Assembly (NCBI GenBank): GCA_011526165.1
Contig: WYAY01000107.1
Span: 1-42,168, forward strand
DNA length: 42,168 nt
Origin: Sulfuritalea sp.
GTDB lineage: Bacteria > Pseudomonadota > Gammaproteobacteria > Burkholderiales > Rhodocyclaceae
Direction of reading: 5' to 3'
The notes beneath the pieces were generated by a model, which was not told where the DNA came from, searched no databases, and saw nothing but the letters and a program-made list of their open reading frames with translations. This document shows, piece by piece, positions 10,682 to 21,421 of this stretch. The position numbers and the translations under genes were made by a program. Positions within the stretch are counted from its first letter, which is position 1. Each line of letters starts with the position of its first letter.

Positions 10682-11614
10682 ATGAACCATCCTCTTTTCA
10701 TCGCCGCGCTGCTCGCCGCCTCGACGGCCGCCATCCACGTATTTGCCGGCGGATCGGATGTGGTCGTACCGCTGCTGGCGTCCTCTCTGGCGGAAGAACC
10801 GAAGCGCACGCTCTATGCCGTCTGGAACATGGTTTCGGTGGCACTGGTCATGTCCGCGGCAGCCCTGTTCGCCGGCAGCTTGTTTCGTTTTACCCACACG
10901 ACGCGCCTTCTCGTGTTGTTCGTCTCTGCACTGTGGTGCGCCTTCGGCACGGTCTTTCTTGTCGTGGCTGCCCTGCAGCCGGAGGGAGGCTGGCTGTTCA
11001 GATTGCCGCAGTGGGCGTTGCTGATGCCCGCTGGCCTGCTTGGATTGTGGGGAGGCTGCCGGACGGCCGGGCTCGTGAGGACAGCCGGCATACCGGCGGG
11101 CAGCGAAATCGGCCGCCGACTTGCTGGCGCGCAGTTCCATGATTGCTTTGAGATAGGGTTACATGGCGAGGAGCGCCCGGCGCTTGCGCTATATCTTGCG
11201 GGGGTTTCCCGAACGCCGGCGTGGGTAAATTGTCTTGTGGCGTTGCGTAACACGGTAGTCCGGCCCATTGGCCTCAGGAATACCGGACACCTCGGTGCGG
11301 TGGATGCACGCAAACCGGTTTGTGCGTACCGTATCGGGGACCGGGCCGGTATCTTTACGGTGCTGTTTCTCACTCATGACGAGGTAATTCTGGGAGAGTC
11401 GGACAGGCATCTGGATGTACAGGTATCCTTCCACAAGTGCCACAGCGGGGGAGAGCCAACACTGTCCGTATCAACGGTAGTCCATGTCAAGAACCTTCTC
11501 GGCCGGATCTACATGCTGTTTGTAGCTCCGATGCACAAGTTTATTGTTGCGGCGATGCTTCTCAGGCTGCGAGAGCCCCTTTCGATTCGAACCTCTCCCG
11601 GCGACGAGCCATAG
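10682..11614 (+). CDS. Membrane domain fused to a DUF2867-like domain
   Basis: This 310-residue protein starts at ATG 10682 (MNHPLFIAAL). Residues 1-125 hold about four hydrophobic helices (approximately 5-35, 46-68, 74-98, 108-125) and look like a complete small membrane protein. After a short junction (GCRTAGLVRT), residues 132-297 match the DUF2867 pattern: GSEIGRRLAGAQFHDCFEI, SRTPAWVNCLVALRNTVVRP, GDRAGIFTVLFLTHDEVILGE, DRHLDVQVSF, and VSTVVHVKNLLGRIYM. In my recollection these two parts usually occur as separate genes, so this is probably a gene fusion, or a single frame created by deletion between them. It lies 16 bases after the barrel gene and may be the last gene of the operon. Function is unknown. 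Confidence 0.7.
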   Translation: MNHPLFIAALLAASTAAIHVFAGGSDVVVPLLASSLAEEPKRTLYAVWNMVSVALVMSAAALFAGSLFRFTHTTRLLVLFVSALWCAFGTVFLVVAALQPEGGWLFRLPQWALLMPAGLLGLWGGCRTAGLVRTAGIPAGSEIGRRLAGAQFHDCFEIGLHGEERPALALYLAGVSRTPAWVNCLVALRNTVVRPIGLRNTGHLGAVDARKPVCAYRIGDRAGIFTVLFLTHDEVILGESDRHLDVQVSFHKCHSGGEPTLSVSTVVHVKNLLGRIYMLFVAPMHKFIVAAMLLRLREPLSIRTSPGDEP

Positions 11615-11811
11615 CCGGCAGAAAGACGGGAATTGCAGGAGTAATAGCGTCGGCGCGCAGTCTTTTCTGATCCGCTTCGCGGCTCGTGCGCGCAGCGCCC
11701 GGGGTGGCGGATCGAGGCGGGTGCGTGCAGCCTCGGGGGCTACAGAGAAGAACCTTCAGCATATTAGCGGGTCGCCGCGGGGTGGAGCGGCCCGGCAATT
11801 CGCAGGCTGCA

Positions 11812-13755
<1,944 letters not shown>

Positions 13756-13756
13756 T

Positions 13757-13793
13757 CACCCCCTTCCTCGGGAAGGGGGGCGGGGGGAAGGTG
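13757..13793. repeat. Hairpin repeat in the thiC leader
   Basis: CCCCCTTCC-TCG-GGAAGGGGG is followed by a GGGGGGAAGGTG block. It has the same architecture as the repeat inside waaA: a C-rich/G-rich stem followed by a GGGGTGAGGG-like block. It lies between the TPP aptamer and the SD-sequestering hairpin and could also act as a structural element of the leader. Confidence 0.45.
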
Positions 13794-13837
13794 TAATACT
13801 CCTTCCAGAGGGAATGCGGGAAGGAAGTCGTTGCGGC

Positions 13838-13914
13838 TTCCCTACGACGGCATTACCCGTACAGGTTCAAAGGGTATGATCTCAGCCGGGCAATCCGTCC
13901 GGCACCCCCAGTAG
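13838..13914 (-). ncRNA. TPP riboswitch (THI element)
   Basis: The minus strand shows the canonical thiamine pyrophosphate aptamer in order: CTAC then GGGGGTGCC, GCCCGGCTGAGAT, ACCCTTTGAACCTG, CGGGTAATGCCG and the closing CGTAGGG strand. All highly conserved pyrimidine-sensor and pyrophosphate-sensor segments are present. It lies about 155 bases before thiC, and thiamine pyrophosphate binding should repress thiC. The expression platform contains the hairpin at 13687-13717. Confidence 0.95.
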
Positions 13915-13999
13915 CCGCAAACTACTGCAAAGCGGGACAGGATGCAAGGCGCGGGCGCCTTGTGTTAGCTTGCCGGAACGCCCAGGCGAGGAGAGGTCC

Positions 14000-14545
14000 A
14001 TGACGTTCGGCTGGATCCTGGCGGTACTGGCGGCGGCAATGCTGCTGTGGGGCATCGTCCTCTACAACCGGCTGGTGGCGCGGCGCAACCACGCGCGCGA
14101 GGCCTGGAGCGGCATCGACGTGCAGTTGAAGCGCCGCCACGACCTGCTGCCCAAGCTGGTCGAGGCGGTGAAGGCCTACGCCGGCTACGAGCGCGAAGTC
14201 CTGCGCGAAGGCGTCGAGGCGCGCACCGGCGCGCCGTCGGCCGAGCGCGCCGCCGCCGAGAACGCGCTCACCGGCCGCCTGCGCGAGTTGCTGGCCGTGG
14301 TCGAGGCCTATCCCGACCTCAAGGCCAGCCGATCCTACCTCGACCTGCAGGCGCAGATCTCGGACAGCGAGGAGCAGATCCAGTACGCCCGCCGCTACTA
14401 CAACGGCACGGTGCGCGAGCTGAACATCCTGGTGGATTCCTTTCCAAGCAATATCGTCGCGCGGCTGTTCGGCTTCGCCCACATGGATTATTTCGAGATC
14501 GAGCTGGCCACCCAGCGCACCAGCCCGGAGCTGCCCTTCCGATGA
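14000..14545 (+). CDS. lemA: LemA family protein
   Basis: This 181-residue protein has one N-terminal membrane helix (about residues 4-23) and a helical domain with the LemA hallmarks LYNRLVARRNHAREAWSGIDVQLKRRHDLLPKLVEAVKAYAGYE, AYPDLKAS, QISDSEEQIQYARRYYNGTVRELN and FPSNIVARLFGF. It starts at ATG 14000 behind GGAGAGG. The family is bacterial membrane-anchored helical bundle proteins of unclear role, often next to DUF2207 or TPM proteins. Here the stop overlaps the DUF2207 start, so the two are co-translated. The opposite side is the divergent thiC riboswitch leader. Confidence 0.93.
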   Translation: MTFGWILAVLAAAMLLWGIVLYNRLVARRNHAREAWSGIDVQLKRRHDLLPKLVEAVKAYAGYEREVLREGVEARTGAPSAERAAAENALTGRLRELLAVVEAYPDLKASRSYLDLQAQISDSEEQIQYARRYYNGTVRELNILVDSFPSNIVARLFGFAHMDYFEIELATQRTSPELPFR

Positions 14546-16464
14546 TGCGGCTGCTCGTCTTCGCCGTCCTGTGGGGACTGACTCTTGCCGCGGCTGCCTC
14601 GCAGTTCGGCGGCGAGACCATCCGCGAGTTCGACGCGCTGATCGAGGTGCGGCAGGACGGCGCGCTGGAGGTCACCGAGACGATCATGGTCAACGCCGAG
14701 GGCCGCCAGATCAAGCGCGGCATCTATCGCGACTTCCCGACCGCGTACCGCGCCTGGCACGGCCGCGCCCTGGTGCCCTTCGAGGTGCGCTCGGTGACGC
14801 GCAACGGCGCCGACGAACCTTGGCGCACCGAGGAGCGGCAGAACGGCGTCCGCCTCTACATCGGCCGCGCCGACCGCAACATCCCGCACGGCCTGCACCG
14901 CTACGAGATCCGCTACCGCACCGGCTGGCAGCTTGGCTTCTTCGCCGATCGCGACGAGCTGTACTGGAACGTCACCGGCAACGGCTGGTCGTTCATCATC
15001 GAGCGCGCCACGGCCGCGGTGGTCCTGCCCCGGGCGCTGCCCGAGGCCGCGCTGGCGCTGGAAGCCTACACCGGCCATGCCGGCGAGAAAGGGCGCGACT
15101 GGCGCGCGCGCGTCGATGCCGAAGGGCGGGCGCGCTTCATGTCCACCGAACCGCTGATGCCGAACCAGGGCCTGACCATCGTCGTCGGCTGGCCCAAGGG
15201 CCTCGTCGCCGAGCCGACGCGCGAACAGCGTCTGGCGCGCTGGCTGCGCGACAACCCGGAGTGGCGCGCCGGCCTGCCCGGCCTCGCCCTGCTGCTCCTC
15301 TATTACCTCGTCGTCTGGCACCGCTACGGGCGCGACCCGGCCGGCGCCACGGTGATCCCGCGCTTCGTCCCGCCGCAGGACGTCTCCGCCGCGGATGCGC
15401 GCTTCCTCGAGCGGCGCGGCTACGACGAGCGCACCTTCGCCGCCGCCGTGGTGGCGCTGGCGGTCAAGGGGTACCTGCGCATCCGCGAGGACGAGGACCG
15501 CGACTACACCCTGGAACGGCCGCAGGAACCCGCCGCCGAGCCGCTCTTCGACGACGAGAAGGTGCTGCTCGGCGCGCTCGGGCTGGCGCCGGGCGGCGCG
15601 CTGCCGCTGCGCAGCGAGAACGCGACGAAAGTCGGGGCCGCGCACAAGGCGCTCAAGGCCGCGCTGCGCAAGGAACACCTCAAGCAGCATTTCGTCACCA
15701 ACGGCAAATACCTGATCCCGGGCCTGGTCGGCAGCTTCGCCGCGCTCGTTGCCGCCACGCTACAGTCGAGCCGCCCCGATCCGCTGTCGCTGTTCATGCT
15801 GTTCTGGCTCACCGGCTGGACCTTCGGCGTCTACATGCTCCTGTCGCAGGCAGCGGGCATCTGGAGACAGGTCTTCTCGGGCAAGTGGTTGATGGTCGTG
15901 CCGGCGCTGTTCATGACAGCCTTCTCGATCCCCTTCGTCGGCGGGGAACTGTTCGGGCTGTACGTCCTGTTCACCCAGGGCTCGCCGCTGATGGCGGCGC
16001 TGCTGCTCCTGCTGGTCGGGATCAACTTCCTCTTCTATCGCCTGCTGCAGGCGCCGACCCTGGCCGGCCGCCGCCTGCTCGACGAGCTGGCCGGCTTCCG
16101 CATGTACCTCGACGTGGCGGAAAAGGACGAGCTGCGCGTGCGGCGAGGGCCGGAGCGGACCCTCCAGCTGTTCGAAAAATACCTGCCCTACGCGCTGGCC
16201 CTCGGCGTCGAGAACGCCTGGGCCGAGCAGTTCTCCGACATCCTCGACCGGGCCAGGGCGGCGGGCGGCGCCGACGCCGTGCCGCGCTGGTACAGCGGAT
16301 CTTCATGGGATACGCCGGGGAGCGGCTTTGCCGGCGCGCTGGCCGGCGGTCTCTCGGGCGCCATCGCTGCCGCGTCCAGTTCGCCCGGCAGCGGCAGTTC
16401 CGGCGGCGGGGGCGGCGGCTCGTCGGGCGGTGGCGGCGGGGGCGGAGGCGGCGGGGGCTGGTAA
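14542..16464 (+). CDS. DUF2207 domain-containing membrane protein with glycine-rich tail
   Basis: This 640-residue protein has a signal peptide (about 1-19), an extracytoplasmic beta-rich domain (ETIREFDALIEVRQDGALEVTETIMV, then RGIYRDFPTAYR), a membrane helix near 244-260, a cytoplasmic stretch, and further helices near 391-406, 415-435, 449-467 and 470-498. A serine/glycine-rich end finishes in a single tryptophan. This layout is classic for DUF2207 proteins paired with LemA. Their biochemical role is unknown; an envelope function is likely. Two adjacent ATG codons (14542, 14545) are possible starts, and the first overlaps the lemA stop. The G-rich end makes the 3' part of the gene low complexity. 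Confidence 0.9.
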   Translation: MMRLLVFAVLWGLTLAAAASQFGGETIREFDALIEVRQDGALEVTETIMVNAEGRQIKRGIYRDFPTAYRAWHGRALVPFEVRSVTRNGADEPWRTEERQNGVRLYIGRADRNIPHGLHRYEIRYRTGWQLGFFADRDELYWNVTGNGWSFIIERATAAVVLPRALPEAALALEAYTGHAGEKGRDWRARVDAEGRARFMSTEPLMPNQGLTIVVGWPKGLVAEPTREQRLARWLRDNPEWRAGLPGLALLLLYYLVVWHRYGRDPAGATVIPRFVPPQDVSAADARFLERRGYDERTFAAAVVALAVKGYLRIREDEDRDYTLERPQEPAAEPLFDDEKVLLGALGLAPGGALPLRSENATKVGAAHKALKAALRKEHLKQHFVTNGKYLIPGLVGSFAALVAATLQSSRPDPLSLFMLFWLTGWTFGVYMLLSQAAGIWRQVFSGKWLMVVPALFMTAFSIPFVGGELFGLYVLFTQGSPLMAALLLLLVGINFLFYRLLQAPTLAGRRLLDELAGFRMYLDVAEKDELRVRRGPERTLQLFEKYLPYALALGVENAWAEQFSDILDRARAAGGADAVPRWYSGSSWDTPGSGFAGALAGGLSGAIAAASSSPGSGSSGGGGGGSSGGGGGGGGGGGW

Positions 16465-16572
16465 GGCAGGCTCCGGTTCCATACCCCCCCCATCCATCTT
16501 TAGTCCGTTTCATTCCCGGTTTTATCCGTTTCGTCGCATCGAGCTCGTCGTTTAGGCTGAAATGCCTGACGA

Positions 16573-16617
16573 TTGACACGCAGACGCTTTGATAATAAAT
16601 TACCGACCAGTCAGTAA
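16573..16617 (+). promoter_or_regulatory. TetR-type operator and promoter of the efflux operon
   Basis: TTACCGACCAGTCAGTAA (16600-16617) is an inverted repeat of half-site TTACnGAC. It is 17 bases before the TetR-family start, and similar ACCGACCRGTCGGT sites are common operators of TetR pump repressors. A consensus -35 box TTGACA lies at 16573-16578, and a weak -10 (TAAATT at 16596-16601, 17-base spacing) abuts the palindrome. Repressor binding would block the promoter, giving autoregulation and control of the pumps. Confidence 0.75.
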
Positions 16618-16633
16618 TTAATTGGAAGCCCTA

Positions 16634-17272
16634 ATGAATTGTCCGATCAAGGAATTGCGCTGGCGCCGGCGCAAGGAGGCGCGGCCTTCCGAACTGACGG
16701 CCTCTGCGCTCGAACTCTTCGTCGAGAAGGGCTATGCCGCCACGCGCCTGGAGGAAGTGGCGGCGCGCGCCGGCGTGTCGAAGGGCACGCTGTATCTTTA
16801 CTTCGACAGCAAGGAGGCGCTTTTCAAGGCCGTCGTGCGCGAAGGTCTGGTGCCCCTCCTCGAGGAGGGCGAGACGCTGGTGGCGCAGTCGAATGCCCCG
16901 GCGGATGAACTGTTCCGGGCGATCGTCGCGCGCTGGTGGGAGGCCGTCGGCGACAGCCCGATCGGCGGCATTCCCAAGCTGATCTTCGCCGAGGCGCGCA
17001 ATTTCCCCGAGATCGCCCGCTTCTATGCTGACGAAGTGATCGAGCGCGGCAAGCGCCTCATGGCGGCTGCGCTGCGCCGCGGCATCGAAAGCGGCGAGTT
17101 CCGGCCCTTCGATCCGGAGGTCATGGTGCACATCGTCTTCGCCCCGCTGATGATGCGCCTGATCTGGAAGCATTCGCTCGACTGCTGCGGCGTCACCGAC
17201 GTGCCGATCGAGGCTTACCTGCGGGATTCCACCGAACTGATGCTGCGCGGCCTGCGCCGCGACCCGGCCTGA
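16634..17272 (+). CDS. TetR/AcrR-family transcriptional repressor of the efflux operon
   Basis: This 212-residue regulator has an N-terminal helix-turn-helix around residues 17-62 (ALELFVEKGYAATRLEEVAARAGVSKGTLYLYFDSKEALFKAV), the textbook TetR signature. The C-terminal helical domain includes a TetR_C-type segment (AEARNFPEIARFYADEVIERGKRLM) seen in regulators of RND pumps. The start is ATG 16634. It is the first gene of the efflux operon, 16 bases before the first adaptor gene, with a palindromic operator just upstream. It probably represses the whole operon and releases on binding a toxic ligand. The ligand is unknown. Confidence 0.92.
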   Translation: MNCPIKELRWRRRKEARPSELTASALELFVEKGYAATRLEEVAARAGVSKGTLYLYFDSKEALFKAVVREGLVPLLEEGETLVAQSNAPADELFRAIVARWWEAVGDSPIGGIPKLIFAEARNFPEIARFYADEVIERGKRLMAAALRRGIESGEFRPFDPEVMVHIVFAPLMMRLIWKHSLDCCGVTDVPIEAYLRDSTELMLRGLRRDPA

Positions 17273-17288
17273 AAAAGGAGAAGAAACC

Positions 17289-18296
17289 GTGCGCCGAATC
17301 CTACCGTTGCTCGTTCTCGTCGCGCTGCCGGTGCTTGCTCAGCAGCCCGCCCAGCCGCCGGTCGTCGGCGCCAAAACCTTCAAGGAGGTCGCCCTCTACC
17401 CGCTGCGCGAGGCGCCGGCCGCGGCGGTGAGCCTGAACGAGAGCCGCCTCTCGGCCGAGATCTCGGCGACGGTGAAGGAAGTCGCCTTCGACGTCGGCCA
17501 GGTGGCGCCGAAAGGGGCGGTGCTGATCCGCCTGGAGACGCGCGATTACGCGCTGGGGTTGGCCCGTGCGCAGGCGGCGCTGGACTCCTCGCGCGCCCGC
17601 GCCAAGCTCGCGGAGCAGCAGCTCAACCGCGCGCGCGAGTTGGCGAAGCAGAATTTCTATTCCGCCGAGGCGCTGACCCAGAAGGAGACCGAGTTCGCCG
17701 TGCAGCGGGCCCAGGTCAGGCTCGACCAGGCGCAACTGGCCCAGGCGCAGCGCAACCTGGAGAAATGCACCCTGCGCGCGCCCTTCCAGGCCATCGTGCG
17801 CAGCCGTCAGGCCCAGGTCGGCGAACTGGCCGCGCCCGGCACGCCGCTGATGACCCTGTCGGAAGCCACGCGCGTCGAGGTGGCGGCCCAGGTGCCGCCG
17901 CGCGACATCGAATCGCTGCAGGGCGCGCGTGAAGTGCGCTTCGCCGGCTCCGGCGGCGAGTTCAAGGTCAAGCTGCTGCGCGTCTCGCCCGCCATCAGCC
18001 GCGAGGCGCGCACGGTCGACGTGCGCCTCGCCTTCGCCGACAAGCCGGCCGCGCCGGGCGCCGACGGCCGCCTCCTGTGGAACGACCCGCAGCCCCACCT
18101 GCCGGCCGAGCTGGTGTCGAAGCGGGGCAGCGCCTTCGGCGTCTTCGTGCTGGAGAACAACGTCGCGCGCTTCCTGCCGCTGCCCGATGCGCAGGAAGGC
18201 CGCCCGGTGGCCGCGCCCCAGCTGGCCGACAGGCGCATCGTCATCGAGGGCCGCCACGGCCTCGCCGACGGACAAGCGGTGCAGACGCCGAAATGA
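17289..18296 (+). CDS. RND efflux periplasmic adaptor subunit 1
   Basis: This 335-residue membrane-fusion protein starts at GTG 17289, with AAGGAG seven to twelve bases upstream. It has a signal peptide (MRRILPLLVLVALPVLA) without a lipobox, so it is probably a soluble periplasmic protein. Order of domains: lipoyl-like first half (SAEISATVKEVAFDVGQVAPKGAVLIRLE), a coiled-coil hairpin (about 90-155), lipoyl second half (CTLRAPFQAIVRSRQAQVGELAAPGTPLMTLSE) and a beta-barrel domain. It would bridge RND pump 1 and the outer-membrane channel. The stop overlaps the pump start as ATGA. Confidence 0.9.
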   Translation: MRRILPLLVLVALPVLAQQPAQPPVVGAKTFKEVALYPLREAPAAAVSLNESRLSAEISATVKEVAFDVGQVAPKGAVLIRLETRDYALGLARAQAALDSSRARAKLAEQQLNRARELAKQNFYSAEALTQKETEFAVQRAQVRLDQAQLAQAQRNLEKCTLRAPFQAIVRSRQAQVGELAAPGTPLMTLSEATRVEVAAQVPPRDIESLQGAREVRFAGSGGEFKVKLLRVSPAISREARTVDVRLAFADKPAAPGADGRLLWNDPQPHLPAELVSKRGSAFGVFVLENNVARFLPLPDAQEGRPVAAPQLADRRIVIEGRHGLADGQAVQTPK

Positions 18297-21200
18297 AATT
18301 CTTCGAAAGCCTGATCCGCAACCACCCGCTGGCGAACATCACCTTCGCCCTGGTGCTGATCCTCGGCTTCGTCGCCTACGCGGCGATGCCGCGCGAACGC
18401 GACCCGGAAATCAATTTCAACTGGGTGATCGTCACCACGGCGCTGCCCGGCGCCTCGGCCGAGGACGTCGAAAAGCGCGTGACCCAGCCGCTGGAGGACG
18501 CCATCAAGGGCGTGGCCGACATCAAGTTCGTCGCCTCCAACAGCCGCGAGGGCATCGCCTCGATGCTCATCCGCTTCACCGACATCAGCGAGCGCGTCTT
18601 CGACAAGCGGGTGAACGACCTGCGTCGCGAGATCCAGAACCGCGCCAACATCGAGCTGCCGGCAGAGGCCAAGGAGCCGCGCATCATCGAGATCACCACC
18701 TCCAACGGCTTCCCGACGGCGATGGTGCTGGTGACCGGCCAGGCCGATGACGAATACCTGCGCCTGGCAGCGAAGAACCTGCGCGATGACATCGAGCGCA
18801 TGCCCGGCGTCGACCGCGTCTACGCCAACGGCCTCAACGATCCCGAGTTGCGCGTCGAGTTCCTGCCGCAGGCGGCGCAGGCGCGCGGCGTCACCGCCGC
18901 CGACATCGCCGACGGCGTCGGCGCCTGGTTCCGCGACACTTTCGCCGGCAAGGCGCGCGTCGGCGAGGACGAATGGCTGGTGCGGCTGGTCGGCCAGGAA
19001 GTCGATCCGGCTTACCTCGCGCGCCTGACCGTGGCGCCGGCGCTGAATCCGCGCGAGAAAGTGCCGCTCGACGCGCTCGCCACCGCCGCCCGCACCCGCG
19101 TCAAGCCGGACCGCCTGGCCGCCTCCGCCGGCCGCCCGGCGGTGGTGCTGTCGGTGACCAAGAAGAGCCGAGTCAACACCGTCGAGCTGGTCGAGCAGAT
19201 CAACCGCCATATCGCCGAGCAGAGCCCGGTGCTGGCAAAAACCGGCGTCTCGGCGATGCTGATGGACGACCAGACGGTGGTGACGCGAGAGGCCATCAAC
19301 ATCATGGAATCCAACGCCGTCATCGGCCTGCTCGTCGTGATCGGCATCTGCTGGCTGTTCCTCGGCACGCGGGTCTCGCTGCTGGTCGGCCTGGGCATTC
19401 CCTTCTCGCTCGCCGGCACCTTCGGCGTGCTGCACGCCTTCGGCTACACGCTCAACATCTCGGTGCTGCTCGGCATCGTCATCGCCCTGGGCATGCTGGT
19501 CGACGACGCGGTGGTGGTGGTCGAGGCGATCTACTACCGCATCCAGCGCGGCCAGGACCACCTGAACGCGGCGATGGATGCCCTGCGCGAGGTGATTGCA
19601 CCGGTGACCTCCTCGGTGGCGACCACCATCTCGGCCTTCCTGCCGCTGATGCTGCTGCCGGGCATCGTCGGCAAGTTCATGTTCATCATTCCCTTCGTCG
19701 TCGCGCTGGCGCTGGCCATCAGCCTGATCGAGGCCTACTGGATGCTGCCGACCCACATCGGCGTGCTGCGGCTGAATCTCGACAACCCTTCGCGCATGCA
19801 GCGCTGGCGCGCCAATTTCACCCACACCCTGCGCGTCAAGTACGCGCGCCTGCTGATTCGGGCCATGCGCCGGCCGAAACTGTGGCTGGGCGTGGCGGCA
19901 GCCATGCTCGCCCTGGCTGTCGCGGCGCTCGCTTCCGGCGTCATCCGCGTCCAGTTCTTCGCCCTCGACCCGCTGCGCATCTTCTACGTGAACGTCGACA
20001 TGCCTGCCGGCGCGCCGGTGGATGCCACGCTGGCCAAGGTGCAGGCGGCCGAGGCGCGCGTGCGCCAGCACCTGCGGCAGGGCGAGGCGCGCGAGCTGGC
20101 CTCGGTGGCCGGCATCAAGTTCACCGACACCGAACCGCTCTACGGCGACGCCTACGGCCAGGTCTTCGTCGCGCTCAACCCGCGCACGCCGGATTCGCGC
20201 AGCGTGCCCGAACTGATCGAGGCCATGCGCGCCGAGGTCGAGGCGACGCCCGGCCCGGGCAAGGTGACCTTCACGATACTGTCCGGCGGACCGCCGCTGA
20301 CCAAGCCGGTGCGCGTGCGCGTGCGCGGCGACGACCAGCAGGCGCTGCGCGCCGCCTCCGACGAACTGCTGCGCATCGTGCGCGCCATCCCGGGTGCCAA
20401 GGACGTCGCCGACGACGAGGTGCCGGGCCGGCCCGAGATGGTGCTGGCGCTCGATCGCGAAGCGGTGCGCAACGCCGGTCTGAGTCCGGCCCAGGTGGCG
20501 CGCATCGTGCGCCTGCACGTCGACGGCGAGATCGTCGCCCTGGCGCGCGACAAGGGCGAGAAGGTCGAGGTGCGCGTGCGGGCCAAGCGCGAGGGCACGA
20601 CCGACATCGCCGCCATCCTCGCCGACCCGGTGGCCCTGCCCGGCGGCGGCAGCACGACGCTGGGCGCGCTGACGCGTGCGGAAACGCGTACCGGCCCCGG
20701 CATCGTCAAGCACTACAATCTGAAGCGCGCCATCACGGTGGAAGCCGATCTCGACAAGACGCAGACCGACACGGTGAAGGCCAACCGCATCATTGCCGAC
20801 GAATGGGCGAAGGTGCGGGCCAACCATCCCGGCGCCTCGCTCGACTTCTCCGGCGAGCTGGACGACATCCAGGAGAGCCTCGATGCCATGGCGGTGCTGT
20901 TCCTCGTCGGCGTCGGCCTGATCTACATGATCCTCGCCGCGCAGTTCAGGAGCTATTGGCAGCCGCTGCTGATCCTGGTCACCGTGCCGCTGGCCTTCAC
21001 CGGGGTGGCGCTCGGGCTGATCATTTCGCGCGACCCCTTGTCGCTGTACACCATGTACGGCGTCATCGCGCTCACCGGCATCGCGGTAAATTCGGCGATC
21101 GTGCTGATCGCCGCCGCCAACGACCGGCTGCAGTCCGGCATGGGTGTGCTGCATGCCGCCGTCTACGCCGCGCGGCGGCGCGTCGTGCCGATCATCATCA

Positions 21201-21421
21201 CCAGCGTCACCACGGTGGGCGGCCTGTTCTCGCTGGCCTTCGGCCTCGGCGGCAAGTCGCTGCTGTGGGGGCCGGTGGCGAGCGCCATCGTCTGGGGCCT
21301 CGGCTTCGCCACGGTGCTGACGCTGTTCGTCATCCCGCTGCTCTACTGGCTGTCGATGCGGCCGCGCGCGCCGCGCCGCGGCGGCCTGATGCGGCGCTTT
21401 TCCCTCGGAAGGCAATCATGA
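18293..21421 (+). CDS. RND efflux transporter permease 1 (AcrB/HAE1-like)
   Basis: This 1042-residue inner-membrane pump has the RND topology: an N-terminal helix, a large periplasmic domain, six helices including LLGIVIALGMLVDDAVVVVEAIYYRI with the paired aspartates of the proton relay, then the repeated second half ending in a helix block (GLIYMILAAQFRSYWQPLLIL and VYAARRRVVPIIITSVTTVGGLFSLAFGLGG). Length is normal. It exports substrates using the proton gradient, together with adaptor 1 and probably the TolC protein at 26582. It starts at ATG 18293 by a 4-base overlap, and its stop overlaps adaptor 2 (ATGA). Substrate unknown. Confidence 0.93.
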   Translation: MKFFESLIRNHPLANITFALVLILGFVAYAAMPRERDPEINFNWVIVTTALPGASAEDVEKRVTQPLEDAIKGVADIKFVASNSREGIASMLIRFTDISERVFDKRVNDLRREIQNRANIELPAEAKEPRIIEITTSNGFPTAMVLVTGQADDEYLRLAAKNLRDDIERMPGVDRVYANGLNDPELRVEFLPQAAQARGVTAADIADGVGAWFRDTFAGKARVGEDEWLVRLVGQEVDPAYLARLTVAPALNPREKVPLDALATAARTRVKPDRLAASAGRPAVVLSVTKKSRVNTVELVEQINRHIAEQSPVLAKTGVSAMLMDDQTVVTREAINIMESNAVIGLLVVIGICWLFLGTRVSLLVGLGIPFSLAGTFGVLHAFGYTLNISVLLGIVIALGMLVDDAVVVVEAIYYRIQRGQDHLNAAMDALREVIAPVTSSVATTISAFLPLMLLPGIVGKFMFIIPFVVALALAISLIEAYWMLPTHIGVLRLNLDNPSRMQRWRANFTHTLRVKYARLLIRAMRRPKLWLGVAAAMLALAVAALASGVIRVQFFALDPLRIFYVNVDMPAGAPVDATLAKVQAAEARVRQHLRQGEARELASVAGIKFTDTEPLYGDAYGQVFVALNPRTPDSRSVPELIEAMRAEVEATPGPGKVTFTILSGGPPLTKPVRVRVRGDDQQALRAASDELLRIVRAIPGAKDVADDEVPGRPEMVLALDREAVRNAGLSPAQVARIVRLHVDGEIVALARDKGEKVEVRVRAKREGTTDIAAILADPVALPGGGSTTLGALTRAETRTGPGIVKHYNLKRAITVEADLDKTQTDTVKANRIIADEWAKVRANHPGASLDFSGELDDIQESLDAMAVLFLVGVGLIYMILAAQFRSYWQPLLILVTVPLAFTGVALGLIISRDPLSLYTMYGVIALTGIAVNSAIVLIAAANDRLQSGMGVLHAAVYAARRRVVPIIITSVTTVGGLFSLAFGLGGKSLLWGPVASAIVWGLGFATVLTLFVIPLLYWLSMRPRAPRRGGLMRRFSLGRQS

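Noticed and set aside
13757-13793. Intrinsic terminator as the thiC riboswitch platform
   Set aside because: The stem is strong but no U-run follows it on the thiC strand; the SD-sequestering hairpin explains control better.
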